This document shows positions 7,706-16,755 of a stretch of DNA of 64,000 nucleotides, one piece after another. The stretch is from Gilvimarinus chinensis DSM 19667 (GTDB lineage Bacteria > Pseudomonadota > Gammaproteobacteria > Pseudomonadales > Cellvibrionaceae), in NCBI RefSeq assembly GCF_000377745.1, contig NZ_KB898715.1:1-64000 (forward strand), given 5' to 3'. Position 1 is the first letter of the stretch. Each line of letters opens with the position of its first letter. The position numbers and the translations under genes were made by a program. The notes beneath the pieces are model-generated. The model was given only the letters and a program-made list of their open reading frames with translations, searched no databases and was not told where the DNA came from.

Positions 7706-8686
7706 TTAATTTTTGAGTGGGGCAGGCGACGCTTCGCGGCGTTTTTTCTCCAGTGTTTTTTGAATATCGCGCTGAGCGTTGCGAAGGGCTGATGATTTTT
7801 TACTGAGTCTATCCGCAGGTGTTCTTTCGTTTTCCAGCATTCTTTGGGTTCTCGCTGATGCTTGTTCAATTAACTCTGGCAGCAACTCCGCTTCGGGTAA
7901 GTTTTTCCAATATTTTTTAGGCATCTCCGACTGCATGGCCTGTTCTTTTAAGCGAGCAGGGTTGTATATATTTTTATAATAGGTTTTCCACATTTCGTGC
8001 ATGGGGTCGTCTAGCGCGGCGGGCTTTTCACGGCCGGGCGCAAGACGCAGCTCTGATTGATTCCAAAGTGCGCATCGATCGGGGGTTAAAATACACCAAT
8101 GCATACCGGTAAAGCGCTTGGCAAAAAAGGACGAAAGCTTTTCTACAATTAGGTGGGTGGGCTCAAACCAGGCGACAAAAAAGCCCTTACCTGAAGAGCC
8201 ATTCTCTGCTGTATTCTGCTTTAAAAAATCAACTTCCTCTGCATTCAGCAGAGAGGGTAAACAGGAGAATTCCAGATCATTAAAGCGCACAAAGGCTTTC
8301 ATTTTGTGCATATCGCGAGCCACTGATTTTGCCATGTTGCGGGCAGCGATAACATCGCTATCGGCTAAATCGTGAATAATATGGCGGCTATGGTTTTGTA
8401 GCTTCCAGGCCAAGCGGTACAATACCTGCCACTTTTGGTTGTCACGATAGCAGGCTGCGTTTTCCGCCAATTCAAGAAAAGCTTTGGGCATTGTAATCAC
8501 GGGCATTCGCCCAGCAGGAACTAAACTGTCTATTTCATCAAGCGAATCAGCCATAGACTCGAACAGGCTTTGTTGGTTTCCCGAGCCCCACTCTATTTCA
8601 TCGGGGCTGATGCGAGCCTGCAAAAGTGATCGGGCATAGCGGCGCCACTCGCGAAAATGATTCACATTGAAATAATACATATTCAA
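7706..8686 (-). CDS. Probable DNA metabolism protein, uracil-DNA-glycosylase-like (TIGR03915/DUF4130)
   Basis: A 326-aa partner of the radical SAM protein encoded just upstream. It opens MNMYYFNVNHFREWRRYARSL, then has the typical DUF4130-type middle (WQVLYRLAWKLQNHSRHII, ARDMHKMKAFVRF, then FVAWFEPTHLIVEKLSSFFAKRF and MHWCILTPDRCALWN). This family is nearly always paired with TIGR03916 and is related to uracil-DNA glycosylases. The C-terminal 50 residues are a lysine/arginine-rich tail that may bind DNA. Its ATG overlaps the stop of the upstream gene by 4 bp (ATGA), indicating translational coupling. Its expression should follow the LexA site in front of the operon. The exact lesion repaired is not established. 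Confidence 0.88.
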   Translation of the reverse strand: MNMYYFNVNHFREWRRYARSLLQARISPDEIEWGSGNQQSLFESMADSLDEIDSLVPAGRMPVITMPKAFLELAENAACYRDNQKWQVLYRLAWKLQNHSRHIIHDLADSDVIAARNMAKSVARDMHKMKAFVRFNDLEFSCLPSLLNAEEVDFLKQNTAENGSSGKGFFVAWFEPTHLIVEKLSSFFAKRFTGMHWCILTPDRCALWNQSELRLAPGREKPAALDDPMHEMWKTYYKNIYNPARLKEQAMQSEMPKKYWKNLPEAELLPELIEQASARTQRMLENERTPADRLSKKSSALRNAQRDIQKTLEKKRREASPAPLKN

Positions 8687-9981
8687 AACAGCGATAGCTG
8701 ATTTTTCTTCTGCGCAGCAGCAGAGACAGCCGAGCCCTGCGATTGCGCCAACCAGCGCTGCTTAATCGCCTTAGAACTTACATCACCAATAGACGGAGAG
8801 TAGTTAGCCGTTTGCACAAAAAACTGAATTTTTTTAAACGGAATTTTAAAGCGCTCGAAATCCTCGATCCGCACTTTCTTAAAACGCCGCTGCTGCAATA
8901 TGCGCTGCGCTGTTCGCACCCCTACCCCCGGTATACGCAATATTTGTTCGTAATCGGCGCGGTTCACATCCACAGGAAAGTACTCCCTGTGCTGAAGGGC
9001 CCACGCAAATTTCGGATCGACATCCAAGTCCAGCATACCGTCTTCAGCGCTGGTGGTTTGGGTGATCTCATCCACCTTAAAGTGATAAAACCGCATTAAC
9101 CAATCGGCCTGATACAATCGGTGCTCGCGAATCAAAGGCGGTGGTTTTAGCGGCAACGCAGAAGAGGCATCGGGTATCGGGCTAAAGGCCGAATAATAAA
9201 CCCGCCGCATCTCATAGCTTCTATACAGGTGGTGGGATTTATTTAAGATAACCGCATCATTGGAGTTATCGGCCCCGATAATCATCTGCGTGCTTTGCCC
9301 CGCCGGAGAAAAGTCCGGCACCTGCTTGGTGCGGCTTTTAGATTTTTTACGCTGCTCTTTTCTCTCGGCTTTATGCTCACTGATCGTCTCTTTCAGGCGC
9401 CCCATGGTGGATTCAATGGTTACGGTAGATTTTTCTGGGGCTAGCTGTTGCAAAGACTCTTCACTGGGCAGCTCGACGTTAATGCTCAGCCTGTCGGCAT
9501 AAAGACCTGCTTGCGCCAGCAAATCTTTGGAGGCCTCGGGAATCGTTTTTAAATGAATATAGCCGCGAAAGCCGTGCTCTATACGCAGCTTTCGCGCGAC
9601 TGCCACCACTTGCTCCATGGTGTAATCGGCCGATTGAATAATACCGGAGCTTAGAAACAGCCCTTCGATATAGTTACGCTTATAAAAATCAAGACACAGC
9701 TTTACCACTTCATCGACGCTAAAGCGCGCGCGGGGCACATTGCTGGAGGCACGATTAACGCAGTAACTGCACTCGTAGATACAGAAGTTAGTAAGAAGCA
9801 CCTTTAACAATGAAATACAGCGACCATCAGGGGTATAGGAGTGACAAATACCCATGCCCCCCGACGAACCGATACCGCCAGTTTTAGCAGAGTCGCGAAA
9901 AGTGGTACCGCTGCTGGCACAAGAGGCATCGTATTTGGCGGCATCGGCCAATATCGCGAGTTTTTTGATTAAATCAGACAT
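8683..9981 (-). CDS. Putative DNA modification/repair radical SAM protein (TIGR03916)
   Basis: A 432-aa radical S-adenosylmethionine enzyme. The Fe4S4-binding motif CxxxCxxC is visible as CIYECSYC (Cys67, Cys71, Cys74), preceded by the family glycine-rich segment GGIGSSGGMGICHSYTPDGR. A C-terminal helix-hairpin-helix DNA-binding motif (YEQILRIPGVGVRTAQRIL, about residues 345-363) fits action on DNA. It is the first gene of a two-gene operon with the DUF4130 protein. The start ATG at 9981 lies 22 bp downstream of a perfect LexA box, so the pair is probably SOS-inducible. A lysine/arginine-rich insert near residues 205-220 lies between the core and the HhH part. Function by family name only; chemistry unknown. 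Confidence 0.92.
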   Translation of the reverse strand: MSDLIKKLAILADAAKYDASCASSGTTFRDSAKTGGIGSSGGMGICHSYTPDGRCISLLKVLLTNFCIYECSYCVNRASSNVPRARFSVDEVVKLCLDFYKRNYIEGLFLSSGIIQSADYTMEQVVAVARKLRIEHGFRGYIHLKTIPEASKDLLAQAGLYADRLSINVELPSEESLQQLAPEKSTVTIESTMGRLKETISEHKAERKEQRKKSKSRTKQVPDFSPAGQSTQMIIGADNSNDAVILNKSHHLYRSYEMRRVYYSAFSPIPDASSALPLKPPPLIREHRLYQADWLMRFYHFKVDEITQTTSAEDGMLDLDVDPKFAWALQHREYFPVDVNRADYEQILRIPGVGVRTAQRILQQRRFKKVRIEDFERFKIPFKKIQFFVQTANYSPSIGDVSSKAIKQRWLAQSQGSAVSAAAQKKNQLSLF

Positions 9982-10003
9982 CCACTACACCTGTATAAGA
10001 GTG

Positions 10004-10019
10004 CTGTATGTTTATACAG
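10004..10019 (-). promoter_or_regulatory. LexA (SOS) box
   Basis: CTGTATAAACATACAG on the minus strand matches the gammaproteobacterial consensus CTGT-N8-ACAG exactly, with an AT-rich spacer. It ends 22 bp before the ATG of the radical SAM gene, overlapping where a promoter is expected, so repression by LexA is likely. Confidence 0.88.
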
Positions 10020-10241
10020 TTATAGTGGAAAGTCAATGTCGCCTTTAGGCAGAATTCAACTACCACTCTGTGTCCACCTAACAGCCTGCTAGTTAAAGGT
10101 GATAGACACTGAAGTCTAACTTTTAAGTTCACCCAGCCGGATTTATTGGGCCAATAAGCGCGAAAATGTGGGTATTCACCCTTGAGGTGAGGCCTGGTGC
10201 ACTACAGTGCCGTTTATAAAAGAAAGAAAAACCGACAAAAA

Positions 10242-10254
10242 TGACAACGCTGTC
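10242..10254 (+). promoter_or_regulatory. LacI-type operator-like palindrome 1
   Basis: TGACAACGCTGTC, embedded in AAATGACAACGCTGTCTTTT, is a near-palindrome centred on CG, the style of LacI/GalR-family sites. Nearly the same sequence recurs about 200 bp downstream, in front of the same chitinase gene. Confidence 0.6.
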
Positions 10255-10445
10255 TTTTGCGATTATCGTCACTCGGACTTTTTAGCCATAAACCCTCCAG
10301 TGTGACTTAAGGCACATTTAACGAGTGTTTGTCGGTTTTTTAGCCAAATTGTCTTGTTGTTAGACTCATGTGTTTGCATACTGATTTCGCTTATTCCCCG
10401 TACAGCGAATCAATAACAAGTAATCCGCGCTTTTTTCGCTTTAAA

Positions 10446-10458
10446 TGACAACGTTGTC
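10446..10458 (+). promoter_or_regulatory. LacI-type operator-like palindrome 2
   Basis: TGACAACGTTGTC is a near-perfect dyad (GACAACGTTGTC is an exact palindrome), 126 bp before the chitinase ATG. A half-site ACGTTGTCA occurs again at 10502. Two spaced sites suggest looping or cooperative repression by a LacI-family protein; which one is unknown. Confidence 0.65.
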
Positions 10459-10583
10459 TGTGGGTTTGGAGGCTGTAATAGCACTACCTGATGAGAGACT
10501 TACGTTGTCAGCGAGCGTTGATAGGGGAAGGCACCGATGCTCCGTCCATGACTAAAGCTTTAATGACTTGGGAGAACAATAAA

Positions 10584-13517
10584 ATGACTCTATACAAACA
10601 GGGCAAGCTGTTGGCTGCTTTGTCTCTTACCGTGGGGACAGGCACCGCCATGCAGGCTCAAGCCTACGACTGCGCTAACCTTAGCGATTACACCAACACC
10701 ACTTATGCCACCGGCGATTTGGTTCGCCACAATGGCGAGGCCTTCCGCTGCGAGGTTGGCGGCTGGTGCTCTACCGGTGGTGCCTACGAGCCGGGCTCGG
10801 GTTGGGCTTACGAGAATGCCTGGGCCGATTTGGGCCAGTGCGATGGCAACAGCCAATCAAGCGTATCTTCTAGCTCGGTCTCGTCCAACTCATCTGTATC
10901 TTCTAGCAGTTCATCCGTTGTAAGTTCTTCGTCATCGTCAACGGGCGGCGGCTGTGCCGACGCCTGGGACGCCAGCGTGGCCTACTCGGGCGGTGCTCAG
11001 GTCACCGCCGGTGGCTCCCGTTATGAAGCCAAGTGGTGGACGCGCGGCGACGACCCGCAAACGGCAGGCACTTACGGCCCCTGGAAGCTAATTGGCAGCG
11101 CCAGTTGTGGCAGCGAGTCCTCATCGAGCAGCTCGTCATCTAGCCTCAGCAGCGTTTCTAGCAGCAGCTCATCATCCAGTGTGAGCAGTGTCTCTAGCAG
11201 TAGCTCATCCAGTGTGATTTCCAGTTCAGCTTCCAGCGTCATTTCCAGTTCGTCTTCAAGCTCAAGCAGTGTGGATGTCGGTGAGCTGTGTGCCGACTAT
11301 CCGGTTTACCCGAATTGGCCGCAAGCGGATTACGCTGAAAAAGACCAAGTGGTGGTTTACGACAATATTGCCTACCGCGCCAAATACTACACAGATACCG
11401 TTCCGGGCAGCGATGACACCTGGCAGCACGAGCTTAACTGTGACGGTACCGCCGAAGGTGGCCCGGCCCTGCTTTCAATGCCCAACCCGAAAGACCCGGT
11501 TAGCTTAAAAGTGGCCGGCTGGCCCAATCAGGTCGTCGCAGCCACACCCGCTACCGCGCCTGACATTATTGATATCACCGCATCGGTGGCCAGTGCTGCC
11601 AGTACGGCCGATTTAACCAGCGCCTTTGAAGCCGCTATTGCCAAAGCGCAAAACGCCGGCTCCAAAACCGTGGTTATTAGCGGTGACTTGCTTGACTCAA
11701 TTGTTGCCGACAAAGGCGCGTCTTTAGGTGCCGTAGATGTTCAGGCAGCACTGTCGGCGGCCACAACCTCAATTGATGCCAGCGGGCTTAGCAACGATGC
11801 CAAAGGCGTGGTGCAAGCTTACAACTTAATCCTTAACGAGCTGGCCCCCAACGCTGTGTTCGGCTGGGAGTTGACCATTGGCAGCTTCGTTAACCAATAC
11901 CACACAGGTTATCGCAGTGTTTGGAACGCCGCCTCTAAAGCGACGGCTGATGCCCTGTACTCTTTCGAGTTGTACCGCGGCAGCAACGCGGCTGATATTG
12001 TCGCCTTTGTTAAGACAACAGACACGCCTGCGCTAACGGCAGACCAGTGGGACAACGGCTTGCGATTTGTAAAACAAGTGTCTGACTTTATCGAGTCACC
12101 TGCCTTATTGTCTGTACCATCGGATCAGGCCGGCACTTACTTTTTGGGGCAAACCTCAGCCGAGCGCAAACTGCGTCACACGGCGCACCACAATGTATTT
12201 GCGGTTCTGTTTGATGCCGATAGTGCAAGCCTTAGCAACAAAATTGCTGACTATGCCACGGCAACCGTGCCTTTGTACTACGAGGGCCAGGGCAGCGCGG
12301 TGGATGATAACCTTGAGTTAACCTCAAACGCTTCATTGAACGCGACGCTGCTTTCGGTAGAGCAAACCATGAATAACGAAGCCTTCCTCTACGAGGTTTC
12401 GCAAGGCTCCTACGCGCCATCTACCGTTTACAAGTGGAACGACTATTTGAAAGCGTTAAGTTCCATGCACAACGTCGGCATTGCTGGCAAAAAGTTGTGG
12501 TTGCTGGATGAGAACGCCGACGATGCCACCAATGAGAAGTACGCAAAAGTCGCCATCGCCGCTTTCCTTTCACAGAGCATGAAAGAAACCATTCGTTACA
12601 ATGCGTGCGACGAAAACAACTGGTCAATTGGCACCGGTGACCCGGTGGACTACCCACTGAGTTCATCCTGTGGGCAGCTGCAACAAGACTACGCCAGCTA
12701 TGGTGTGAACCCGGTAACCGGTGAGGACCACCCCTACTCTTGCCCGCGCGCGCCCAAAATGGAAGTAACGGCTACCACCCATGCCGGTTGGTATGGTGCG
12801 CCTGCCCCACTGTTTGCCGCGCCCGATGCAGTACTGGAAGAGGCCGGCCTGCTGGTCGACGGTGCCGTGGGTTACTGGAACTTCGGTGGCGGCTGGTGCG
12901 CCGAACCACCTGAGCGTATCGACACCTCAAAACAAGCCTGGGAGCGCGATGCCTGTAAAGTCTACGCGGGCCAAAAAGCCGGTGAGTTTGTGCACAATGG
13001 TGCTGCCGGAAAGTCAGTTGAAGGCTGTGGCTGGTGGGGCCGTGGCGTGATTCAAACCACAGGGCGCCAGAACTTCGGTACGCTAAACCACTTTTTGGGC
13101 CGCAGCCATGTGGACCCGGCCACCGTGGGCACCGTACAACAAGGCATTAACGTAGCGCCCGCGCCAGCGGACCCGCTGTACGCCAACCTGGACTTCTGCT
13201 CCAACCCGCAGCTGATCTGTACCTCTGAAGAGCACAAAGAGCTCAAGTGGATTGCCGGCCTGTTCTACTGGGTAAACGACGTACAGGGCTACAACGTGGA
13301 CGGCGGCCCCTACGGTGACTGGGACTACCTGACCGAGCTAAAAGCCTATGTGGATGGCGGCATGCAAGGCACCGAGTTTATCGATGACATCTCCGGCATC
13401 GTCAACCGCGGCTGCCCGGATTCCTCTTGCCCCATCAGCGGCGAAGTTGACGGCATTGAAGACCGCCGTGAAAACTTCTTTTTGGTACTGGAAAAATTGG
13501 GTGTAAACCCGCAATAA
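10584..13517 (+). CDS. Secreted modular chitinase: three CBM5/12-like modules, poly-Ser linkers, GH19-type catalytic domain
   Basis: A 977-aa extracellular enzyme predicted to hydrolyse chitin. I chose ATG 10584 (GGAG 10 bases upstream, signal peptide MTLYKQGKLLAALSLTVGT...AQA directly after it) over an in-frame ATG at 10491. After the signal come three short carbohydrate-binding modules of CBM5/12 style (about residues 28-81, 117-165, 230-282; for example RYEAKWWTRGDDP). They are separated by long serine tracts with mixed Ser codons, typical of Saccharophagus/Cellvibrio enzymes. A middle region of about 350 residues has no clear assignment. The C-terminal GH19-like domain (about 635-977) carries FLSQSMKETIRYN, YWNFGGGWC and GRGVIQTTGRQNFG. 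Two operator-like palindromes precede it. The catalytic acid pair is inferred, not proven. Confidence 0.85.
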   Translation: MTLYKQGKLLAALSLTVGTGTAMQAQAYDCANLSDYTNTTYATGDLVRHNGEAFRCEVGGWCSTGGAYEPGSGWAYENAWADLGQCDGNSQSSVSSSSVSSNSSVSSSSSSVVSSSSSSTGGGCADAWDASVAYSGGAQVTAGGSRYEAKWWTRGDDPQTAGTYGPWKLIGSASCGSESSSSSSSSSLSSVSSSSSSSSVSSVSSSSSSSVISSSASSVISSSSSSSSSVDVGELCADYPVYPNWPQADYAEKDQVVVYDNIAYRAKYYTDTVPGSDDTWQHELNCDGTAEGGPALLSMPNPKDPVSLKVAGWPNQVVAATPATAPDIIDITASVASAASTADLTSAFEAAIAKAQNAGSKTVVISGDLLDSIVADKGASLGAVDVQAALSAATTSIDASGLSNDAKGVVQAYNLILNELAPNAVFGWELTIGSFVNQYHTGYRSVWNAASKATADALYSFELYRGSNAADIVAFVKTTDTPALTADQWDNGLRFVKQVSDFIESPALLSVPSDQAGTYFLGQTSAERKLRHTAHHNVFAVLFDADSASLSNKIADYATATVPLYYEGQGSAVDDNLELTSNASLNATLLSVEQTMNNEAFLYEVSQGSYAPSTVYKWNDYLKALSSMHNVGIAGKKLWLLDENADDATNEKYAKVAIAAFLSQSMKETIRYNACDENNWSIGTGDPVDYPLSSSCGQLQQDYASYGVNPVTGEDHPYSCPRAPKMEVTATTHAGWYGAPAPLFAAPDAVLEEAGLLVDGAVGYWNFGGGWCAEPPERIDTSKQAWERDACKVYAGQKAGEFVHNGAAGKSVEGCGWWGRGVIQTTGRQNFGTLNHFLGRSHVDPATVGTVQQGINVAPAPADPLYANLDFCSNPQLICTSEEHKELKWIAGLFYWVNDVQGYNVDGGPYGDWDYLTELKAYVDGGMQGTEFIDDISGIVNRGCPDSSCPISGEVDGIEDRRENFFLVLEKLGVNPQ

Positions 13518-13536
13518 ACCAGTAATGCAATAAGTG

Positions 13537-13566
13537 CTGACCCTGTGGCCTAAAACCCAGGGTCAG
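13537..13566 (+). terminator. Stem-loop downstream of the chitinase gene
   Basis: CTGACCCTG (13537-13545) pairs with CAGGGTCAG (13558-13566) around a 12-nt loop, 20 bp after the chitinase stop. There is no T-run, so it may be a Rho-type end or RNA-stabilising hairpin. It also shares the CTGACCC core of the window's dispersed repeats. Confidence 0.5.
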
Positions 13567-13666
13567 TACAATCGGCCCCAAACCTGAAGTGCGAAAAACA
13601 CGTTACAAAAAGCATTTTGTTTCTCGGTGCCAATAGTTAAAGCGTTATAAAATTTCCCTCGCGCCC

Positions 13667-14041
13667 CTAGATTTCTTGGTGACTTTTCGCGGCCTTTGCC
13701 GACTGCCATGGCCAACGGCCCGTTAGTTCGACATCCAGGGTAAAGCTTAAAAAGGTGCGTATTAAGACAATAATCGCCAGCACACCCACGGTGGTGAAGG
13801 TCAGCTCAACGGCCACGGTGTGAATGATGTCGGCGGCTACCAATAGCTCCAGCCCTAATAAAATGCCCCGCCCCAACTGACGCCTTACACGGGCGTAAAT
13901 CTCATTCCGGTCGCGCTTTCTAACAGTGTCAATTACCCCATACACCAAGGTATAGATGGAGAAAGCAACAATAATAAATATACCAATAACTTCAATAATC
14001 GCTGCGCCCCACTCGGCAAAGGGTTTTACAAAATCAATCAT
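13667..14041 (-). CDS. DUF1622 family membrane protein
   Basis: A 124-aa inner-membrane protein. It has three hydrophobic segments (about residues 10-38, 57-78, 80-97), with the conserved RRQLGRGILLGLELLVAADI stretch that typifies DUF1622 (PF07784) between the first and second. Function unknown. It is transcribed towards the chitinase gene, on its own. Other small stress-type membrane or soluble proteins (CsbD) lie nearby, so a general stress role is possible but not shown. Confidence 0.85.
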   Translation of the reverse strand: MIDFVKPFAEWGAAIIEVIGIFIIVAFSIYTLVYGVIDTVRKRDRNEIYARVRRQLGRGILLGLELLVAADIIHTVAVELTFTTVGVLAIIVLIRTFLSFTLDVELTGRWPWQSAKAAKSHQEI

Positions 14042-14571
14042 CCTGAGTTTCCTAAATCTGTTGTTGTCATGTCGCTATTAACTACAGCGCTAACACTCCG
14101 GTCGTGTCTTTATTTCAGCACAAAGCGTAACTGAGCTTAAGTAATACACTTCATGGTAACGGGCAGCGCTTTACTTTATGTGCGCTAACCTTGTGCTTTT
14201 CTGAACTCTGCAACTTTCCTGCCTTATCGCTCGGTATTCCTCAGTAATAAAATGGTTTCGGTTGCTAAAAGCCTCAGTAAAAGAGCCTGAAGGCTGTTGA
14301 AGATCGGAAGAAAAATTATAAAGGCAGTCAAAATTCTACAGAGCTTTGTAGATTTTACGTGCGATAGAAGTAAAGCATTGGCTTTCGGCCGTTCAATACC
14401 GCTCGTTGATGCCTATTTTAGGCTGATACAAAAATTATTGATGGCTGGCATGCTTGCTGCACCTGTGAGATCGACCGCCTCAATCGTAGAGGCAATAACC
14501 ATTTTCTTATTGAAAGCGAAAGCTCGATAGAAGTAGATGGCAAAACACTGGAAAAATTAGGAGTGATTATT
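14042..14571. other. 530-bp intergenic region
   Basis: Carries the divergent promoters of the DUF1622 and CsbD genes. A hairpin (AAATTCTACA/TGTAGATTT-like, 14331-14353) is visible. A 77-codon ORF beginning with TTG at 14297 lacks a good ribosome site and family resemblance and is not called. Confidence 0.4.
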
Positions 14572-14769
14572 ATGAACAACGATCAGTTCGAAGGAAATTG
14601 GCATAAAGTTAAAGGCGCTGCTAAAGAGAAGTGGGGCGACCTGACTAATGATGATATTGACCGCGTCAACGGCAACCGTGAAAAGCTTGAAGGCGAGATT
14701 CAAGCCAAATACGGAAAATCCAAAGAGGAAGCCAAAAAAGAAGTGAACGACTTTATCGATAGCTTATAA
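14572..14769 (+). CDS. CsbD-like stress protein
   Basis: A 65-aa CsbD family protein (PF05532): begins MNNDQFEGNWHKVKGAAKEKW and continues GDLTNDDIDRVNG...GEIQAKYGKSKEEAKKEV, the whole family motif. The ATG at 14572 follows GGAG with 8 nt spacing; an in-frame GTG three codons earlier is less likely. These are small, soluble, helical proteins induced by general stress in several bacteria; the biochemical role is unknown. A paralogue lies at 62170-62373. Confidence 0.9.
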   Translation: MNNDQFEGNWHKVKGAAKEKWGDLTNDDIDRVNGNREKLEGEIQAKYGKSKEEAKKEVNDFIDSL

Positions 14770-15024
14770 GTCGATAAAACCGGTGCAGAAGCTTTTTGCA
14801 GCCGTAAGGTGCTAAGAGCTTTTGCATCGGCGTAGCTTTTATTAACCAGCAAACCTCGAAGCTTTTTATCCCGCCAAAAAATTTAAAATTTTATGCACCG
14901 GTTTTTAATGTTGATCACCACTCTACATGTGCATTGATGGTGTCAGCTTTGCTAAATACTAAACAGAGTCAAACCAATATTTACCGCCAACTTTAAATAA
15001 AGTGTTAAATAACGGGAGACAATC

Positions 15025-16467
15025 GTGACAAGTTTACACGTTCGCGCCTCCACACCCGAACCGCCATCAGGCTGGAGTAAACTGCGTTGGTATGGCCCCG
15101 GTCTACTGTGGATGTTATCGGCGGTAGGTACCGGTTCTATTTTATTTACGCCTCGCGTGGCAGCCGCCTACGAATATCAGCTGCTGTGGTTGCTGCTGTT
15201 AGTCGTATTCTTTATGTGGGTCATGATTCGTGAAATGGCGCGCTACTCTATTGCCAGCGGCCAAACCATGCTGGAGGGCATGTACACCTTAAAAGGCCCC
15301 AAAGGTTGGGCGGTGTGGTTTATATTGGTGCCGCAATTACTGGCGGCCAGTGTGGGTATTGCAGGTTTAGCCGGTGTGGTCGGCAGTGCATTGCAAAGCT
15401 TTTTACCGGGTAACGCCACTTTGTACGGTGCCCTGTTGATCGGGTTATCCACTATGGTGGTGGCCGGTGGGCAGTACTCGGCGCTTGAGCGCATAAGCCG
15501 CATTATGGCTTTGGTTTTAATGGTTATGGTCATTGTTGCAGCGGTGGTCGTCTCACCCGATATGACCAAAATGGCTAAGGGGCTGACACCGACGTGGCCT
15601 AAAGAGTCAGAGCTGTACATCATTTTACCCTGGGTGGGAACAATATTAGCTGGCTCCATGGGCATTGTCTGGTTTGGCTACTGGACTGCCACCCGAGGCT
15701 TTGGCGGTGGCCTGGAAAGTCGCGATAAAGACGACGAGTGTAAAGAGTCCGCTCCCGCTACCGAGGACAACGACCAAAGCGTAAAGTCTCAGCGGTTAAA
15801 CGATTGGGTCAAGGTGATGACCGGAGCGGCTACCCTTGGTGTAGTGGGTGGCTTATTGGTAATTACTGCATTTTTAATTCTAGGGGCTGAGTTACTTGGC
15901 GGCAGCGGCGACATTCCCAAAGGTACTGATGTCGCCACAGATTTAACCGGCTTGTTTTCCGAAGTGTGGGGAAGCTGGGGTGAATACCTGTTGTTGGCCG
16001 CAATTATTATTGCCCTGGGCGGCAGCGTGCTTGCCAACCAAGACGGCTGGGGCAGAAGCTTCGCGGATATGACGCTGATTCTCACCCGCGACCTGCGCGA
16101 TAGCCGTCAAGCTGGCAAAACTCACGCATTGGAAAATTGGCTTAAAGATAAATCGGGTATCACGCTTTTTAAGCGAAAAACCTTAAAGAGAATTTTCGTG
16201 GTTACCGTAACCGGCATTATTCCCATCGTTATCGTTTTACTGTTTAAAGACCCGGTTAAAGTCATGTCCGCCTCTGGAATAGTCGCCGCACTCCATACGC
16301 CTTTTATTGCGCTCGCCGCACTTTACGTTAATCGCACACGCCTCGCCGATGGCATACGCCCCGGCATCGTCGCAACGGTAAGCATGGCGACAGCGGGTCT
16401 GTTTTATTTAGGGTTTGCCGGGTTGTATGTGTGGGATTTAGTGGCGGGCGGCTCAGGTGCCTCGTAA
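15025..16467 (+). CDS. Nramp-like divalent metal transporter family protein
   Basis: A 480-aa polytopic membrane protein with about eleven hydrophobic helices and an Nramp-style opening (WYGPGLLWMLSAVGTGS). In classical Nramp proteins TM1 carries the metal-binding DPGN and TM6 carries MPH. Here the corresponding stretches read VGTGSILFTPR and no MPH is seen, so this is a divergent member whose substrate may not be Mn2+/Fe2+. A charged cytoplasmic loop (about residues 237-262: SRDKDDECKESAPATEDN) interrupts the helices. Start is GTG at 15025 behind CGGGAG. It stands alone; no MntR- or Fur-type site was identified upstream. Confidence 0.78.
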   Translation: MTSLHVRASTPEPPSGWSKLRWYGPGLLWMLSAVGTGSILFTPRVAAAYEYQLLWLLLLVVFFMWVMIREMARYSIASGQTMLEGMYTLKGPKGWAVWFILVPQLLAASVGIAGLAGVVGSALQSFLPGNATLYGALLIGLSTMVVAGGQYSALERISRIMALVLMVMVIVAAVVVSPDMTKMAKGLTPTWPKESELYIILPWVGTILAGSMGIVWFGYWTATRGFGGGLESRDKDDECKESAPATEDNDQSVKSQRLNDWVKVMTGAATLGVVGGLLVITAFLILGAELLGGSGDIPKGTDVATDLTGLFSEVWGSWGEYLLLAAIIIALGGSVLANQDGWGRSFADMTLILTRDLRDSRQAGKTHALENWLKDKSGITLFKRKTLKRIFVVTVTGIIPIVIVLLFKDPVKVMSASGIVAALHTPFIALAALYVNRTRLADGIRPGIVATVSMATAGLFYLGFAGLYVWDLVAGGSGAS

Positions 16468-16755
16468 AAAGCACACACGCGCGTGATCAAGCTTAACGCT
16501 AATTGTGAAGCGGCTGTTCGCTAATCTGTCAGCGGCTTGGCCGGGAATGCCGTCCTAAGCGCTGATTTTACTTATTTAGGTGTGGGTCGCGGCTTAACTA
16601 AAACCTAAACCACAATCAGCAATGCTGAAGCGGTGGCAACCACTCCAAGCGTATTCATCTAACCCTCACCCAAAAACCGTAGAGACGAGGCTGGCGCAGG
16701 TATGAACCCAGCTCCAGGTAAGAATGCCCTTGGTGCTCATGCCGTAAAAGTCGCA

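Noticed and set aside
11100-11275. Tandem repeat-like tracts (AGCAGC/TCATCC) resembling a microsatellite
   Set aside because: They encode the poly-serine linkers of the chitinase with mixed codons; explained by protein function.
14297-14530. 77-codon plus-strand ORF before csbD
   Set aside because: TTG start, no ribosome binding site, no family-like pattern; lies in a divergent promoter region.
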